DNA of 64,000 nt from Acidimicrobiales bacterium (GTDB lineage: Bacteria > Actinomycetota > Acidimicrobiia > Acidimicrobiales > Poriferisodalaceae): positions 119,706 to 183,705 of the forward strand of contig VYDH01000003.1 in NCBI GenBank assembly GCA_009843525.1, written 5' to 3'. Positions 42,895 through 51,282 of this stretch are shown one piece after another. Below the pieces are notes generated by a model, which was not told the DNA's origin, did no database searches, and was given only the letters and a program-made list of their open reading frames with translations. Every line of letters starts with the position of its first letter. The first letter of the stretch is position 1. A program made the position numbers and the translations under genes.

Positions 42895-42897
42895 TAC
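42888..42897. promoter_or_regulatory. Palindrome over the -10 box, probable ROK operator
   Basis: GTAATATTAC is a perfect 10-bp palindrome covering the -10. Near-symmetric TTGT and ACAA lie outside it. Such placement suits autorepression. Confidence 0.5.
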
Positions 42898-42904
42898 TAA
42901 CAAT

Positions 42905-44095
42905 ATGCGAGAGGCATCGGGCACTGCTGTGCTGAGGCTGCTCAGCGGTCAGCGAATCGCTGATGCGCTCTTCGCTGCGCATCCGGGACGGATGTCTCGT
43001 GCGGAGATCGCTCGCGCCACCGGCCTGTCTAAGCCGACGGTGTCGGCCCTGATGGCCGACATGGAGTCGGCCGGTCTGGTCAGGATGGCCGAGGCGAGTG
43101 CCCGTTCAGGCTCGATCGGCCGCCCTGCCTCGCTGTACGAGCTTGTTCCGTCGGCCCGTCTTTCGGTTGTGGCTGATGTGGGGGCGACGCGCATGCTCAT
43201 CGGCTTGGCCGATCTGCTGGGCAACGTGGTCGCCGAAGCGGAGCTCGAAACCGGTCCTGATGCGCGTTCGGCGTTGGAGCGGTTCGTCACGACGGCTGCG
43301 TCGATGCTGAGGGAATCCGGTGCACCCTGTCATGCGGTATGCGTCGGTGTGCCAGGAATCTACCGACCCGAGCACGACCAGGTCGAGCAGGCTCTCAACC
43401 TGCCCGGCTTCGAAGGCTTGACGGTCGGTGCCTATCTGAGCGAGCGCTTTGGCGTCCCCGTCTTCGTGGAGAACGACGTCAACTTGGCCGCGCTGGGCGA
43501 GCTCGCCCGCTTGAGTGACGAGGACGCTGGCGGGGATTTCGCCGCGGTTTTCGCCGGGACCGGCATCGGTCTGGGCTTGGTGGTCGGGGGAGAGCTGTAT
43601 CGGGGCGGCACCGGATCGGCGGGCGAGTTGGGCTCGCTGGCGGTGACAATTCCTCATGACGGTGCGACTCCGGTCACGCTCGAGGATGTGGCGTCGGCGC
43701 CGTCGATCCGCAAGAGCCTGGGAAGACTCATCGAGCAGGGCCACGCCTCCACGCTTGATCCGAGCGCCGACACAGCGGAGATTCTCGTCGCAGCGGGACG
43801 TGGCGACACTGCCGCCGCCACGCTGCTGGGCGAAGTGGCCGGTGCGATGGCGTTCGCAGTGTCGCATCTATGCCTGATTGCGGACCCGACACGCATCGTG
43901 TTCGGGGGACCGGTGGGCGCTGATCTGGTGTTCATCGACGCCGTGCGTGATCGCTTGTCGCGGCTCGTAGCGACTCCTCCGGAGCTGATCGCCTCCAGCC
44001 TGGGGGATCGAGCCGCGCTCATTGGCGCAGCATCTATGTCTCTGCGGCACGTGCGCGAGTCGCTGATAGCGGAAGTTCTCGGGGAGCCGCGGTGA
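42905..44095 (+). CDS. ROK family transcriptional repressor
   Basis: The 396-residue NagC/XylR-type regulator has an N-terminal winged helix (SRAEIARATGLSKPTVSALM, about 31-50) followed by a ROK sugar-kinase-like domain. VVADVGATRMLIGLADLLGN is the phosphate-1 strand, and GVPVFVENDVNLAALGELA and VFAGTGIGLGLVVGGELYRG follow. It probably binds a sugar or amino-sugar phosphate effector. No Cys-rich zinc motif is evident. Its stop overlaps the M20 gene start (GTGA at 44092-44095), so the repressor is translated as the first gene of its own operon. Confidence 0.9.
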   Translation: MREASGTAVLRLLSGQRIADALFAAHPGRMSRAEIARATGLSKPTVSALMADMESAGLVRMAEASARSGSIGRPASLYELVPSARLSVVADVGATRMLIGLADLLGNVVAEAELETGPDARSALERFVTTAASMLRESGAPCHAVCVGVPGIYRPEHDQVEQALNLPGFEGLTVGAYLSERFGVPVFVENDVNLAALGELARLSDEDAGGDFAAVFAGTGIGLGLVVGGELYRGGTGSAGELGSLAVTIPHDGATPVTLEDVASAPSIRKSLGRLIEQGHASTLDPSADTAEILVAAGRGDTAAATLLGEVAGAMAFAVSHLCLIADPTRIVFGGPVGADLVFIDAVRDRLSRLVATPPELIASSLGDRAALIGAASMSLRHVRESLIAEVLGEPR

Positions 44096-45381
44096 GCCCG
44101 GCGCCCGAAAGCGCCTCACCCGTCCCCGCTGCCGCGACCGCGCCGGAACGCGCCGCCGCCGCCGTCGACGGCGACGAAGTCGTCCGGCTGGTGCGGGCAG
44201 CAGTCGGCATCCCCAGCGTGACGCCGAACGAGGGGCCGTTCGCCCGCTGGGTGCTGGACACCATGAACACCACGGGCGCCTTCGACGACACCGGCTCCGC
44301 GGAATTCGAGCCCGGTCGGCCCAACGTGTGGGGCTCAGCCGGCGGCCCCTCAGGCCGGTCGCTGCTGCTTGCCGGTCACCTGGACACGGTCGCCACCGAA
44401 GATTGGTCGCAGCACTGGCAGGGCACAGAGCGCGCCGACCCGTTCGGGGCTCACGTCATCGACGGAGAGATCTGGGGCCGTGGCGTTGCGGACCAGAAGG
44501 CTGGCATCTGCGCCATCGTCGAGGCGGTCAGCGCGGTCCGCCGCGCTGGTCTTCGGCCTGCCGGCACGGTGTCGGCGCTGTTTGTGTGCGACGAGGAGTC
44601 AGGCCAGCCCGGCAGCGGCGTGTCGGCTGGCATTCGGGCGGCTGCGCAGGGACACAGCGGTCCCATCCCCAGCGCCGACTTCGCGATCTATACCGAGCCG
44701 ACAACCTCGGCGATCTATACGGCGCAGATGGGCTTCCTCATCGCCGACATCACCTACACGGGCGTATCGGCCTACTTCGGCCGGCCTGAGCTCGGTGTCG
44801 ATGCGCTGCGGGCAGGCCATTCGCTGCTGGCGCGGCTGTGGGACTGCTCGGACGAGCTGCGAGCGTCCGTCCCGCCCCATGAGCTGCTGGGCGAGGCGTT
44901 CTTGCTGGTCACCTCTGTCTCTGCCGGCGGCAACATCGCGGTGCCGGGGCGGTTCGATCTGTCGTTGATTCGCAAGCTCCTGCCCGGCGAGAGCCTCGAC
45001 GAGGCGGCGGAGCAGATCCGCTCGATCGCCGTCGAAGCAGCGGCGGCCGGCGATGTCGACTGCGTGGTCGAGTTCAATGCCGCTCGCGATCACCGGGTGG
45101 GCGGCACTCCCGACGAAATCGCCGCCGGTCATCCCGGTGTACGGGCGTTGGCCGGCTCGATCGAGGCCGTGACCGGCGAGCCAGCGCGTATCGACGGCGC
45201 CCCGTACTGGTCAGAGAAGTCGTTCTTGCGGGACCTGGGGATCCCCAGCGTCTATTTCGCTCCGGGTGACATCTCGAACTGCCACACGCCGTTCGAGCGG
45301 CTCGACATCGACGAGCTCGTGACGGCTACCCGCACGCTCGCCCACTTCATCGCCGAGTGGTGCGAGACCACTGATCCGTAA
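44092..45381 (+). CDS. M20-family metallo-amidohydrolase
   Basis: The 429-residue zinc enzyme is related to ArgE/DapE and M20 aminoacylases. LLLAGHLDTVAT (about 91-102) carries the metal-binding His and Asp, IWGRGVADQKAGICAIV the bridging Asp, and VCDEESGQPGSG the catalytic Glu pair. The C-terminal NCHTPFERLD supplies the last His. The first about 25 residues are Ala/Pro-rich and may be disordered. Members hydrolyse N-acyl or peptide bonds of small substrates, so in this operon it may deacylate or split an amino-sugar conjugate. Translation is coupled to the ROK gene; the transporter binding protein follows 20 nt later. Confidence 0.87.
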   Translation: MSPAPESASPVPAAATAPERAAAAVDGDEVVRLVRAAVGIPSVTPNEGPFARWVLDTMNTTGAFDDTGSAEFEPGRPNVWGSAGGPSGRSLLLAGHLDTVATEDWSQHWQGTERADPFGAHVIDGEIWGRGVADQKAGICAIVEAVSAVRRAGLRPAGTVSALFVCDEESGQPGSGVSAGIRAAAQGHSGPIPSADFAIYTEPTTSAIYTAQMGFLIADITYTGVSAYFGRPELGVDALRAGHSLLARLWDCSDELRASVPPHELLGEAFLLVTSVSAGGNIAVPGRFDLSLIRKLLPGESLDEAAEQIRSIAVEAAAAGDVDCVVEFNAARDHRVGGTPDEIAAGHPGVRALAGSIEAVTGEPARIDGAPYWSEKSFLRDLGIPSVYFAPGDISNCHTPFERLDIDELVTATRTLAHFIAEWCETTDP

Positions 45382-45401
45382 ACGGAACCCTGGGAGGGGA
45401 C

Positions 45402-46616
45402 ATGACGAAGAACAGAAACACACGGGGGCTGGTGCTCTGGGTGTCGCTGCTCGCCGTATTCGCGTTGCTCGCCGCGTCGTGCGGTGACGACGGCGACGAC
45501 GGTGGCGGTGCAGCTCCCGCGACCACCGCAGCCGCAGCGGCGCCGGAACCCGAACCGGAGCCTGAGCCAGCGCCCGAACCCGAACCGGAGCCCGAGCCTG
45601 AGCCGGCACCCGAGCCGCCGAAGACCCAAGGCCCCGGCGGCGAGGAGGCGGTCGCCTCAAGCGAGATCACGCTTAGCGACGACGAGATCGCCGAAGTGCA
45701 GCAGGGCGGCTATACGGCCGCGTTGTTGTGGCACACGGCTGGTGCGTTCACCGATGCGGTGAGCCAAGGCGCCCGCGATGCGTTCGCAGAACTGGGAATC
45801 GAGGTCATCGCCGAGACCAACGCGAACTTCGACGCAGCTCAGCAGGCCAATGACGTCGAAACGGTCATGGCACAGCGCCCCGACATCATCATCAGCCTCG
45901 CCATCGGTCCCGATGCGGGCGCGGAGGCATTCCGCCCGGCTGTGGAGGCGGGGGTTCACTTGGTGTTCCTCTCCAATATCCCGCAGGGCTATGTGCAGGG
46001 CCAGGACTACGTCGGCATCGTGACCGATGACCTGGCGGCCATGGGCATCACTGCGGCAAACCTGCTCGCCGACGCCCTCGGCGGCGAAGGCGAGGTCGGC
46101 TACATCTTCCACGACGCCGCCTACTACGTGACCAACCAGCGCGATCAGGCGTTCAAGTCCTGGATCGAGATCAACTATCCCGGCATCACCATCGTCGCCG
46201 AGCAAGGGCTCGCCGACCCGGCCGCTGCTGAGGAGATCGCCACGGCGATGCTGACGCGTCATCCCGACTTGGACGGCATCTACGCCCCGTGGTCTGCCGG
46301 TCCAGCCGACGGAGTGCTGGCGGCCCTGCGCGCTGCCGGTGCATCCGACGTCGCGCTCGTGACGATGGACCTGGACACCAATGTGTCCCTGGACCTCGTC
46401 GAAGGTGGCAATGTCGTAGGGATCGCAGCCGACGAGGCATACAACCTCGGCCGCACGATGGCGCTGGAAGGGGCCTACGGGCTGTTGGGCAAGTCGGCGC
46501 CGGCGTTCGTCGTGGTGCCGGCGATCGGCGTGACCGCTGACAACATCGTTGAGGGCTACCAGCAATCGCTGGCGGCCGATCCTCCCCAAGAAGTGTTGGA
46601 CGCGCTGGACCGCTGA
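45402..46616 (+). CDS. Sugar ABC transporter, substrate-binding lipoprotein
   Basis: The 404-residue lipoprotein has a signal peptide ending ALLAASC (Cys27) and a long Glu-Pro linker (PEPEPEPAPEPEPEPEPEP, about 50-75) that likely spans the wall. The mature domain (about 95-404) is a type-1 ribose/LacI-like binding protein: GAFTDAVSQGARDAFAELGI, QQANDVETVMAQRPDIIISL and GEVGYIFHDAAYYVTNQRDQ. GGGAGGGG-type Shine-Dalgarno GGGAGGGG at 45391-45398 is near ideal, so strong translation is expected. It should be the most abundant product of the operon. The ligand may be an amino-sugar compound. Confidence 0.9.
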   Translation: MTKNRNTRGLVLWVSLLAVFALLAASCGDDGDDGGGAAPATTAAAAAPEPEPEPEPAPEPEPEPEPEPAPEPPKTQGPGGEEAVASSEITLSDDEIAEVQQGGYTAALLWHTAGAFTDAVSQGARDAFAELGIEVIAETNANFDAAQQANDVETVMAQRPDIIISLAIGPDAGAEAFRPAVEAGVHLVFLSNIPQGYVQGQDYVGIVTDDLAAMGITAANLLADALGGEGEVGYIFHDAAYYVTNQRDQAFKSWIEINYPGITIVAEQGLADPAAAEEIATAMLTRHPDLDGIYAPWSAGPADGVLAALRAAGASDVALVTMDLDTNVSLDLVEGGNVVGIAADEAYNLGRTMALEGAYGLLGKSAPAFVVVPAIGVTADNIVEGYQQSLAADPPQEVLDALDR

Positions 46617-46636
46617 CCCCGAATCCTTCCCCGTGG

Positions 46637-46675
46637 CTCGCGCCCCGTCGGCGAGAATCGTCGGCGGGGCGCGAG
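46637..46675 (+). terminator. Intercistronic hairpin between binding protein and permease genes
   Basis: CTCGCGCCCCG and CGGGGCGCGAG form a perfect 11-bp stem with a 17-nt loop, without a T-tract. It lies in the 99-nt gap. A partial terminator or mRNA stabiliser that keeps binding-protein output above permease output is the likely role. Confidence 0.55.
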
Positions 46676-46715
46676 GAATCCATCGTTGCCCACAGAGTGA
46701 GTTGCGGTCGGCCAG

Positions 46716-47687
46716 TTGACTGAATCAACGATCAAACGGTTCCTGCAGCGGTCGCAGCTCGCTGCGCCTCGCCAGTACGTGGTCTACGCGGCGGCAGCGC
46801 TCATCTTCGGGCTGTTCGCTGTCGTGCTGCGCGACGACGGGTTCGTCACGGCCTCGAACCTGCTGAACATTGGCCGCCAAGCGGCGCCGATCGCAGTGAT
46901 GGCAGTGGGTATGGCGTTCGCGCTGGGCGCAGCCGAGATTGACCTGTCCGTCGGCTCGGTCGCTGCGCTGTCATCGCTGGTGGTGGCTGACGCTGTCGGC
47001 AGCTTCGGCTTCGCGGCGGGCGTCGCGATCACATTGGCGGTCGGGGCTGGGATCGGTGCCGTGAACGGCTTCATCGCGGTCAAGGTCCGCATACCGTCGT
47101 TCCTGGTCACGCTGGGGACCTTGGGGATCGTGAGCGGGGTGGCCCGGAATCTCAACAATCTGCAATCGCTGCCAATCCGCAACGACGTCTACCTGAACGT
47201 GTTCGGCGCCGGATCGCTCGGACCGATCTCGTCGCTGCTGATCTGGACCGTCGTCATCGGCGCCGTCGGGCATCTGGCGCTGCACCAGCTGCGCTGGGGC
47301 CGGCATGTGCTCGCCGTCGGTGCTGATCGCTCTGCGGCAGCAGCGCTGGGCATCCGGACGGACCGAATCCGTATCACGGCGCTCATTGCCAGCGCCGCGG
47401 CGGCGTCGCTTGCAGGGATGCTGCTGGCCGGCCGGCTTGCGATCGGCCGGCACGATCTCGGTGAGAATCTGCTGCTTACCGTGATCGCTGCGGTTGTCAT
47501 CGGGGGCACGAACCTGTTCGGCGGCCGTGCCTCGGTCGCGGGCGCCATCGCCGGATCGATCGTCATGGCGATGCTCAACAACGGTCTCATCTTGATGGGG
47601 CTTCGTGTCGCAGATCAGCTCATCGCTCGCGGGGTGATCATCATCCTGGCCGTCGCGCTCAGCATGCGAGAGCAGAAGGAGGCCTGA
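46716..47687 (+). CDS. Sugar ABC transporter permease (RbsC/FrcC-like)
   Basis: The 323-residue integral membrane protein has about eight to nine hydrophobic helices. It contains GMAFALGAAEIDLSVGSVAAL, the RbsC/FrcC-type signature here given in parts (LGAAEIDLSVGSVAA), and a long cytoplasmic loop before ALGIRTDRIRITALIASAAAA (ATPase contact EAA-like). The start is a TTG at 46716 (MTESTIKRFLQ); no better start is visible, so it is uncertain. Only one permease gene is present, so it should form a homodimer. The next gene starts 1 nt after its stop. Confidence 0.88.
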   Translation: MTESTIKRFLQRSQLAAPRQYVVYAAAALIFGLFAVVLRDDGFVTASNLLNIGRQAAPIAVMAVGMAFALGAAEIDLSVGSVAALSSLVVADAVGSFGFAAGVAITLAVGAGIGAVNGFIAVKVRIPSFLVTLGTLGIVSGVARNLNNLQSLPIRNDVYLNVFGAGSLGPISSLLIWTVVIGAVGHLALHQLRWGRHVLAVGADRSAAAALGIRTDRIRITALIASAAAASLAGMLLAGRLAIGRHDLGENLLLTVIAAVVIGGTNLFGGRASVAGAIAGSIVMAMLNNGLILMGLRVADQLIARGVIIILAVALSMREQKEA

Positions 47688-47688
47688 G

Positions 47689-48897
47689 GTGTTCCTGCGC
47701 ACACTCTTGGAACGCAACCCAGGCTTCGTGCAAGCTGCCACCGAGTTGCACCAAGCAGGCCGCATTCCGGCCAACAGCTACGTCTTAGATCTCGACGCGA
47801 TCGAATCCAACACCGTCGGCTTGTGCCGTCATGCCAGCGAACTGCGTCTCACCGTTTACGCCATGACGAAGCAGATCGGCCGCGCAGGCGCTGCGCTGGA
47901 TGCGATAGCTGCTGGGGGTGCCGACGGGTTCGTCGCGGTAGATATGGCCTGCGCCCGCCCGATTGTGCGCGGCGGCCACCGCCTCGGACACCTCGGACAC
48001 CTCGTGCAGGTGCCTCGCGGGGAGGTTGTCGAGGCCGCCAGCATGGCACCTGACTACTGGACAGTGTTCTCGCGCCACAAGGCGGACGAGGCCGCGGCCG
48101 CCGCTCGCAGCCAGGGCCGTTCGCAGTCGCTGCTGGTGCGTGTGTTCGATGACGGTGACGAGTTCTACCCCGGCCACGAGGGCGGAGTGCCGCTCAACGA
48201 CCTCCCCGCGATGATCGATCACATCGCCTCGCTCGAGGGAGCGACGTTCGCCGGGCTCACGACCTTCCCAGCGCTGCTTTACGAGCGGTCGTCGCAGGGT
48301 GCCCGCATCACCCCGAACATGGGAACCCTCGCCCGTGCCGCCGCTGCCGCCCGTCGCCATCGTGCCTGCCCAGAAGAACTGCAGCTCAACGCCCCTGGCA
48401 CCACGTCGACTGACGTGCTGGCGTTGCTGGCCGAAGCCGGCGCGACGCAGGTCGAACCGGGTCACGGCCTCAGCGGCACCACGCCGCTGCACGCACTCGG
48501 GGACCTGCCTGAGATGCCCGCTGTGCTCTATCTCAGCGAGATCGCGCACATCCACCACGGCGTGCCGCTGTGTTTTGGCGGCGGGCTGTACGTGGATCCG
48601 GTATTCGGCGACTATCGAATACGGGCTGTCGTGGCCGCCGATCCGTCGGAGGTCGAGACGCAGCCCGTGCCCGTCGACATGCCCAGCTCCGCAGCGATCG
48701 ACTACTACGCCAAGCTCCTCCCCGAAGACCGGCGTACCTTTCGCGAAGGTGCCTCGGTCATTTTCGGCTTTCGGGTGCAGGCCTTCGTCACCCGGGCATG
48801 CGTCGTGGGCCTCGCCGGCGTCTCCAGCGGCCGGCCTCGCGTCGTCGGAGTTTGGAACGGCTTCGGCGACCGGGTCCGATTTGGGGTGTCGGCATGA
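47689..48897 (+). CDS. YhfX-like PLP-dependent (alanine racemase fold) protein
   Basis: The 402-residue protein has the fold-type III alanine racemase barrel. VYAMTKQIGRAG has the PLP lysine near residue 58. A long barrel with DGFVAVDMACARPI, then NAPGTTSTDVLALLAEAGATQ, follows, plus a C-terminal beta domain (RTFREGASVIFGFRVQAF). It is most like YhfX, whose substrate is not settled, and the D-threonine aldolase group. In this locus it may act on an amino acid released from a conjugate. It begins 1 nt after the permease stop and overlaps the ATPase gene by 4 nt (ATGA). Confidence 0.82.
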   Translation: MFLRTLLERNPGFVQAATELHQAGRIPANSYVLDLDAIESNTVGLCRHASELRLTVYAMTKQIGRAGAALDAIAAGGADGFVAVDMACARPIVRGGHRLGHLGHLVQVPRGEVVEAASMAPDYWTVFSRHKADEAAAAARSQGRSQSLLVRVFDDGDEFYPGHEGGVPLNDLPAMIDHIASLEGATFAGLTTFPALLYERSSQGARITPNMGTLARAAAAARRHRACPEELQLNAPGTTSTDVLALLAEAGATQVEPGHGLSGTTPLHALGDLPEMPAVLYLSEIAHIHHGVPLCFGGGLYVDPVFGDYRIRAVVAADPSEVETQPVPVDMPSSAAIDYYAKLLPEDRRTFREGASVIFGFRVQAFVTRACVVGLAGVSSGRPRVVGVWNGFGDRVRFGVSA

Positions 48898-49673
48898 CCG
48901 TCGAAGCGCAGGCCACTGCGCTTGAGGTAGAGGGCTTGTGCAAGTCCTTCCGGGCGGTGCAGGCGTTGGATCACGTCGATCTCACGCTCCGCTACGGCGA
49001 GGTGACGGCGCTGCTGGGCGACAACGGCGCGGGCAAGTCGACGTTCGTGAAGTGCGTCGCCGGGGTGTACGCGCCCGACACGGGAAGAATGCGCGTGGAC
49101 GGCGTCGAGACATCGATCGCCAATCCAGATGCGGCCCGGGAGCTGGGTATCGAAACGGTCCATCAGACGCTCGCCGTCATCGACACGCTCGACGTTGCGG
49201 AGAACCTCTTTCTCAACCGCGAGCACACCCGTGGAGGACCGATCGGCGCCTGGCTTGGCGTGCTGGACAAGAAGCGCATGCGAATCGAAACGGCGCACAT
49301 ACTCGAACGTCTCGGTATCCGCATACCGTCTTTGCGACGTCCGATGGGCGCACTGTCAGGCGGCCAGCGCCAGGCGGTTGCCATCGGAAGAGCCACCGCC
49401 TGGGGGCGGCAGATCGTCATGCTCGACGAGCCGGCAGCGGCTCTCGGTGTGGAACAGGCCGCTCGAGTGCTCGAACTGATCCTCAACCTGCGCGAGGGCG
49501 GTGCTGCTGTGCTGCTCATCACCCACAACATGGATCGGGTCAGCGAAGTCTGCGATCGGGCAGTCGTGCTGCGCCAGGGGCGCAAGACCGCAGAGGTCGC
49601 TGTCGGCGACGTCACCACAGACGACCTCGTGGCCTACATCACCGGCGCCAAGACTCAGCGGACCCGTCCATGA
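48894..49673 (+). CDS. Sugar ABC transporter ATP-binding protein (single-domain, FrcA-like)
   Basis: The 260-residue ATPase has Walker A GDNGAGKST (about 41-49), signature LSGGQRQAV (about 154-162), Walker B IVMLDEP (about 172-178) and the switch His in LLITHNMDR. Ribose-type importers usually have two fused ATPase domains in about 500 residues; one domain as here is as in the fructose importer FrcA, giving a homodimer. ATGA overlaps at both ends couple its translation to the PLP gene and the kinase gene. Confidence 0.92.
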   Translation: MTVEAQATALEVEGLCKSFRAVQALDHVDLTLRYGEVTALLGDNGAGKSTFVKCVAGVYAPDTGRMRVDGVETSIANPDAARELGIETVHQTLAVIDTLDVAENLFLNREHTRGGPIGAWLGVLDKKRMRIETAHILERLGIRIPSLRRPMGALSGGQRQAVAIGRATAWGRQIVMLDEPAAALGVEQAARVLELILNLREGGAAVLLITHNMDRVSEVCDRAVVLRQGRKTAEVAVGDVTTDDLVAYITGAKTQRTRP

Positions 49674-50503
49674 GCGCTTCCGACGCTGCTGCGGAACCCC
49701 GGACTGTCCCGCCGCTCGCTAGCCACTACGGCGCGGCTGCCCAACTCGGCATTGACGTCGGCGGCACCAGCATCAAAGGGGCGATCGTCGATCTGCGTAC
49801 TGGCCAACTCGCGGGACCGATCCACAGCGTGCAGACACCCGGTACGGCAACACCCGAGCACGTGGCGACACGCGTTCGGCAGATCGCCGCAGCAGAGCAC
49901 TGGACAGGCTCAGTCGGCATCGCATTGCCGGGTGTGATCGTCGGGTCGAGTCTGCACCACGCACCCAACCTGTCCAGCGCGTGGGAGCGCGAGGGAGCGC
50001 TGGATCGGCTCCGAATGCCAGGCGATGGGGATGTCGTGCTTATCAACGACGCCGACGCCGCCGGGCTCGCCGAGCTCACCTACGGGCCATCCGGCAGTTC
50101 AGACAACGGTCTCACCGTGGTGCTCACGTTCGGCACCGGCATCGGAAGCGCCCTGATCCACGACGGCGATCTCATTGCCAACTCCGAACTGGGCGGTCTT
50201 GTGGTGGGCGCTGGCCGGTTCGAAGATGTCGCGTCGGGACGTGCCATCTCGGACGACGAACTGACACCCGCCCAATGGGCCGAGCGCGCCCAGCCCTTCT
50301 TCGACCAGCTTGAAGCCATGCTCAATCCAGGTCGCTGGGTTCTCGGGGGCGGTTTCAGCGAGAAGTTCGAGCAGTACTCGTCTCGGCTCAAGCTGACGAA
50401 GCCAGTGGACGTCGCGCACCTTGGCGAACATGCCGGAATCGTCGGTGCTGCCGCCGCAGTCAAGTGGGCCCGAGAGTCGGGTACGCAATCGGACCAGCGA
50501 TGA
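49670..50503 (+). CDS. ROK-type sugar kinase (PpgK-like)
   Basis: The 277-residue kinase has the phosphate-1 motif LGIDVGGTSIKGAIVD (about 25-40), then a PpgK-like core (VLTFGTGIGSALIHDGDLI, about 149-167, and NSELGGLVVGAGRFEDVASG). PpgK proteins phosphorylate glucose with polyphosphate or ATP; here the His of the usual NTELGHLE segment is replaced (NSELGGL), so acceptor and donor may differ. The Cys-rich ROK zinc motif is absent, as in PpgK. In this operon it could phosphorylate an imported amino sugar before the NagB-type deaminase acts. ATGA overlaps join it to both neighbours. Confidence 0.83.
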   Translation: MSASDAAAEPRTVPPLASHYGAAAQLGIDVGGTSIKGAIVDLRTGQLAGPIHSVQTPGTATPEHVATRVRQIAAAEHWTGSVGIALPGVIVGSSLHHAPNLSSAWEREGALDRLRMPGDGDVVLINDADAAGLAELTYGPSGSSDNGLTVVLTFGTGIGSALIHDGDLIANSELGGLVVGAGRFEDVASGRAISDDELTPAQWAERAQPFFDQLEAMLNPGRWVLGGGFSEKFEQYSSRLKLTKPVDVAHLGEHAGIVGAAAAVKWARESGTQSDQR

Positions 50504-51282
50504 ACATCTTCGTGGCTCCAGACCGAACTGCGGCAGCGCTGCGGACGGCCGACCTTGTCGAGCAGCTCGTCAACGCCACTGCACCGACAGCGCTGGGTAT
50601 AGCCACCGGCGAAACCATGGAAGCGCCCCTCGCCGAGATCGTGCGACGCCATCGACGCGGAACGCTGAACTTGGCCAGCACCGAGGTGTATCTGCTCGAC
50701 GAGTACATCGGCCTCCAACCAGACGATCCGTGTTCGTTCGCGAACACCGTCAACAGACTGCTCGTTGAGCCCACTGGTATCTCGCCGGGTGCCGTGCACG
50801 GCCCGGACCCCCACACCTTGAACCTGTACGCCGAGTGCGCCGGCTACGAACGACGTGTACGTGCGGCCCGCATCCAGCTCCAACTTCTCGGCATCGGTAC
50901 CAACGGTCATATCGCATTCAATGAACCAGGCTCGTCGTTTGCCAGCAGCACACGCGTCGTTCGGCTCAGCGAGCAGACCCGCAGCGACAACGCTCGCTCG
51001 TTCCCGGACGGCGCTCAACCACCTGCAGCGGCGATCACGCAGGGAATCGGCACGATCCTCATGGCCCGGGAACTGCTTCTGGTCGCATGCGGGCAGCAAA
51101 AGGCGCAGTCGGTCGCTCGAGCCGTTGAGGGACCAGTGACCAGATCCCTGCCTGCCTCAGCGCTGCAGCTACATCCCAATGTCACCGTCGTACTAGATCC
51201 GCCAGCCGCAGCGCTCTTGGCAGACGACGCCAGGCAGCCCTGCCGTAGGAATCGAGAAGAAGGAAAGGACTTCTACCAATGA
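50500..51282 (+). CDS. nagB: Glucosamine-6-phosphate deaminase (NagB-type)
   Basis: The 260-residue protein should convert glucosamine 6-phosphate to fructose 6-phosphate and ammonia. TGETMEAPLAEI is the N-terminal phosphate loop, VYLLDEYIGLQPDDPCSF has the proton-acceptor Asp (about 66), and GIGTNGHIAFNEPGSSFA (about 130-147) is the catalytic His-Glu block. Asn stands before GH, as in several Gram-positive NagB proteins. AVEGPVTRSLPASALQLHPN is the conserved lid-side C-terminal segment. No NagA deacetylase gene adjoins it, so free glucosamine or another acyl-removal step (the M20 enzyme) is implied. Confidence 0.9.
   Translation: MNIFVAPDRTAAALRTADLVEQLVNATAPTALGIATGETMEAPLAEIVRRHRRGTLNLASTEVYLLDEYIGLQPDDPCSFANTVNRLLVEPTGISPGAVHGPDPHTLNLYAECAGYERRVRAARIQLQLLGIGTNGHIAFNEPGSSFASSTRVVRLSEQTRSDNARSFPDGAQPPAAAITQGIGTILMARELLLVACGQQKAQSVARAVEGPVTRSLPASALQLHPNVTVVLDPPAAALLADDARQPCRRNREEGKDFYQ

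Noticed and set aside
42888..42897. GTAATATTAC as a replication or insertion junction
   Set aside because: It sits exactly on a promoter -10 beside a ROK gene and there are no flanking mobile genes.
48570..50503. Alternative plus-strand frames spanning the PLP, ATPase and kinase genes
   Set aside because: They cover three recognised genes out of frame and have no family motif before the kinase.
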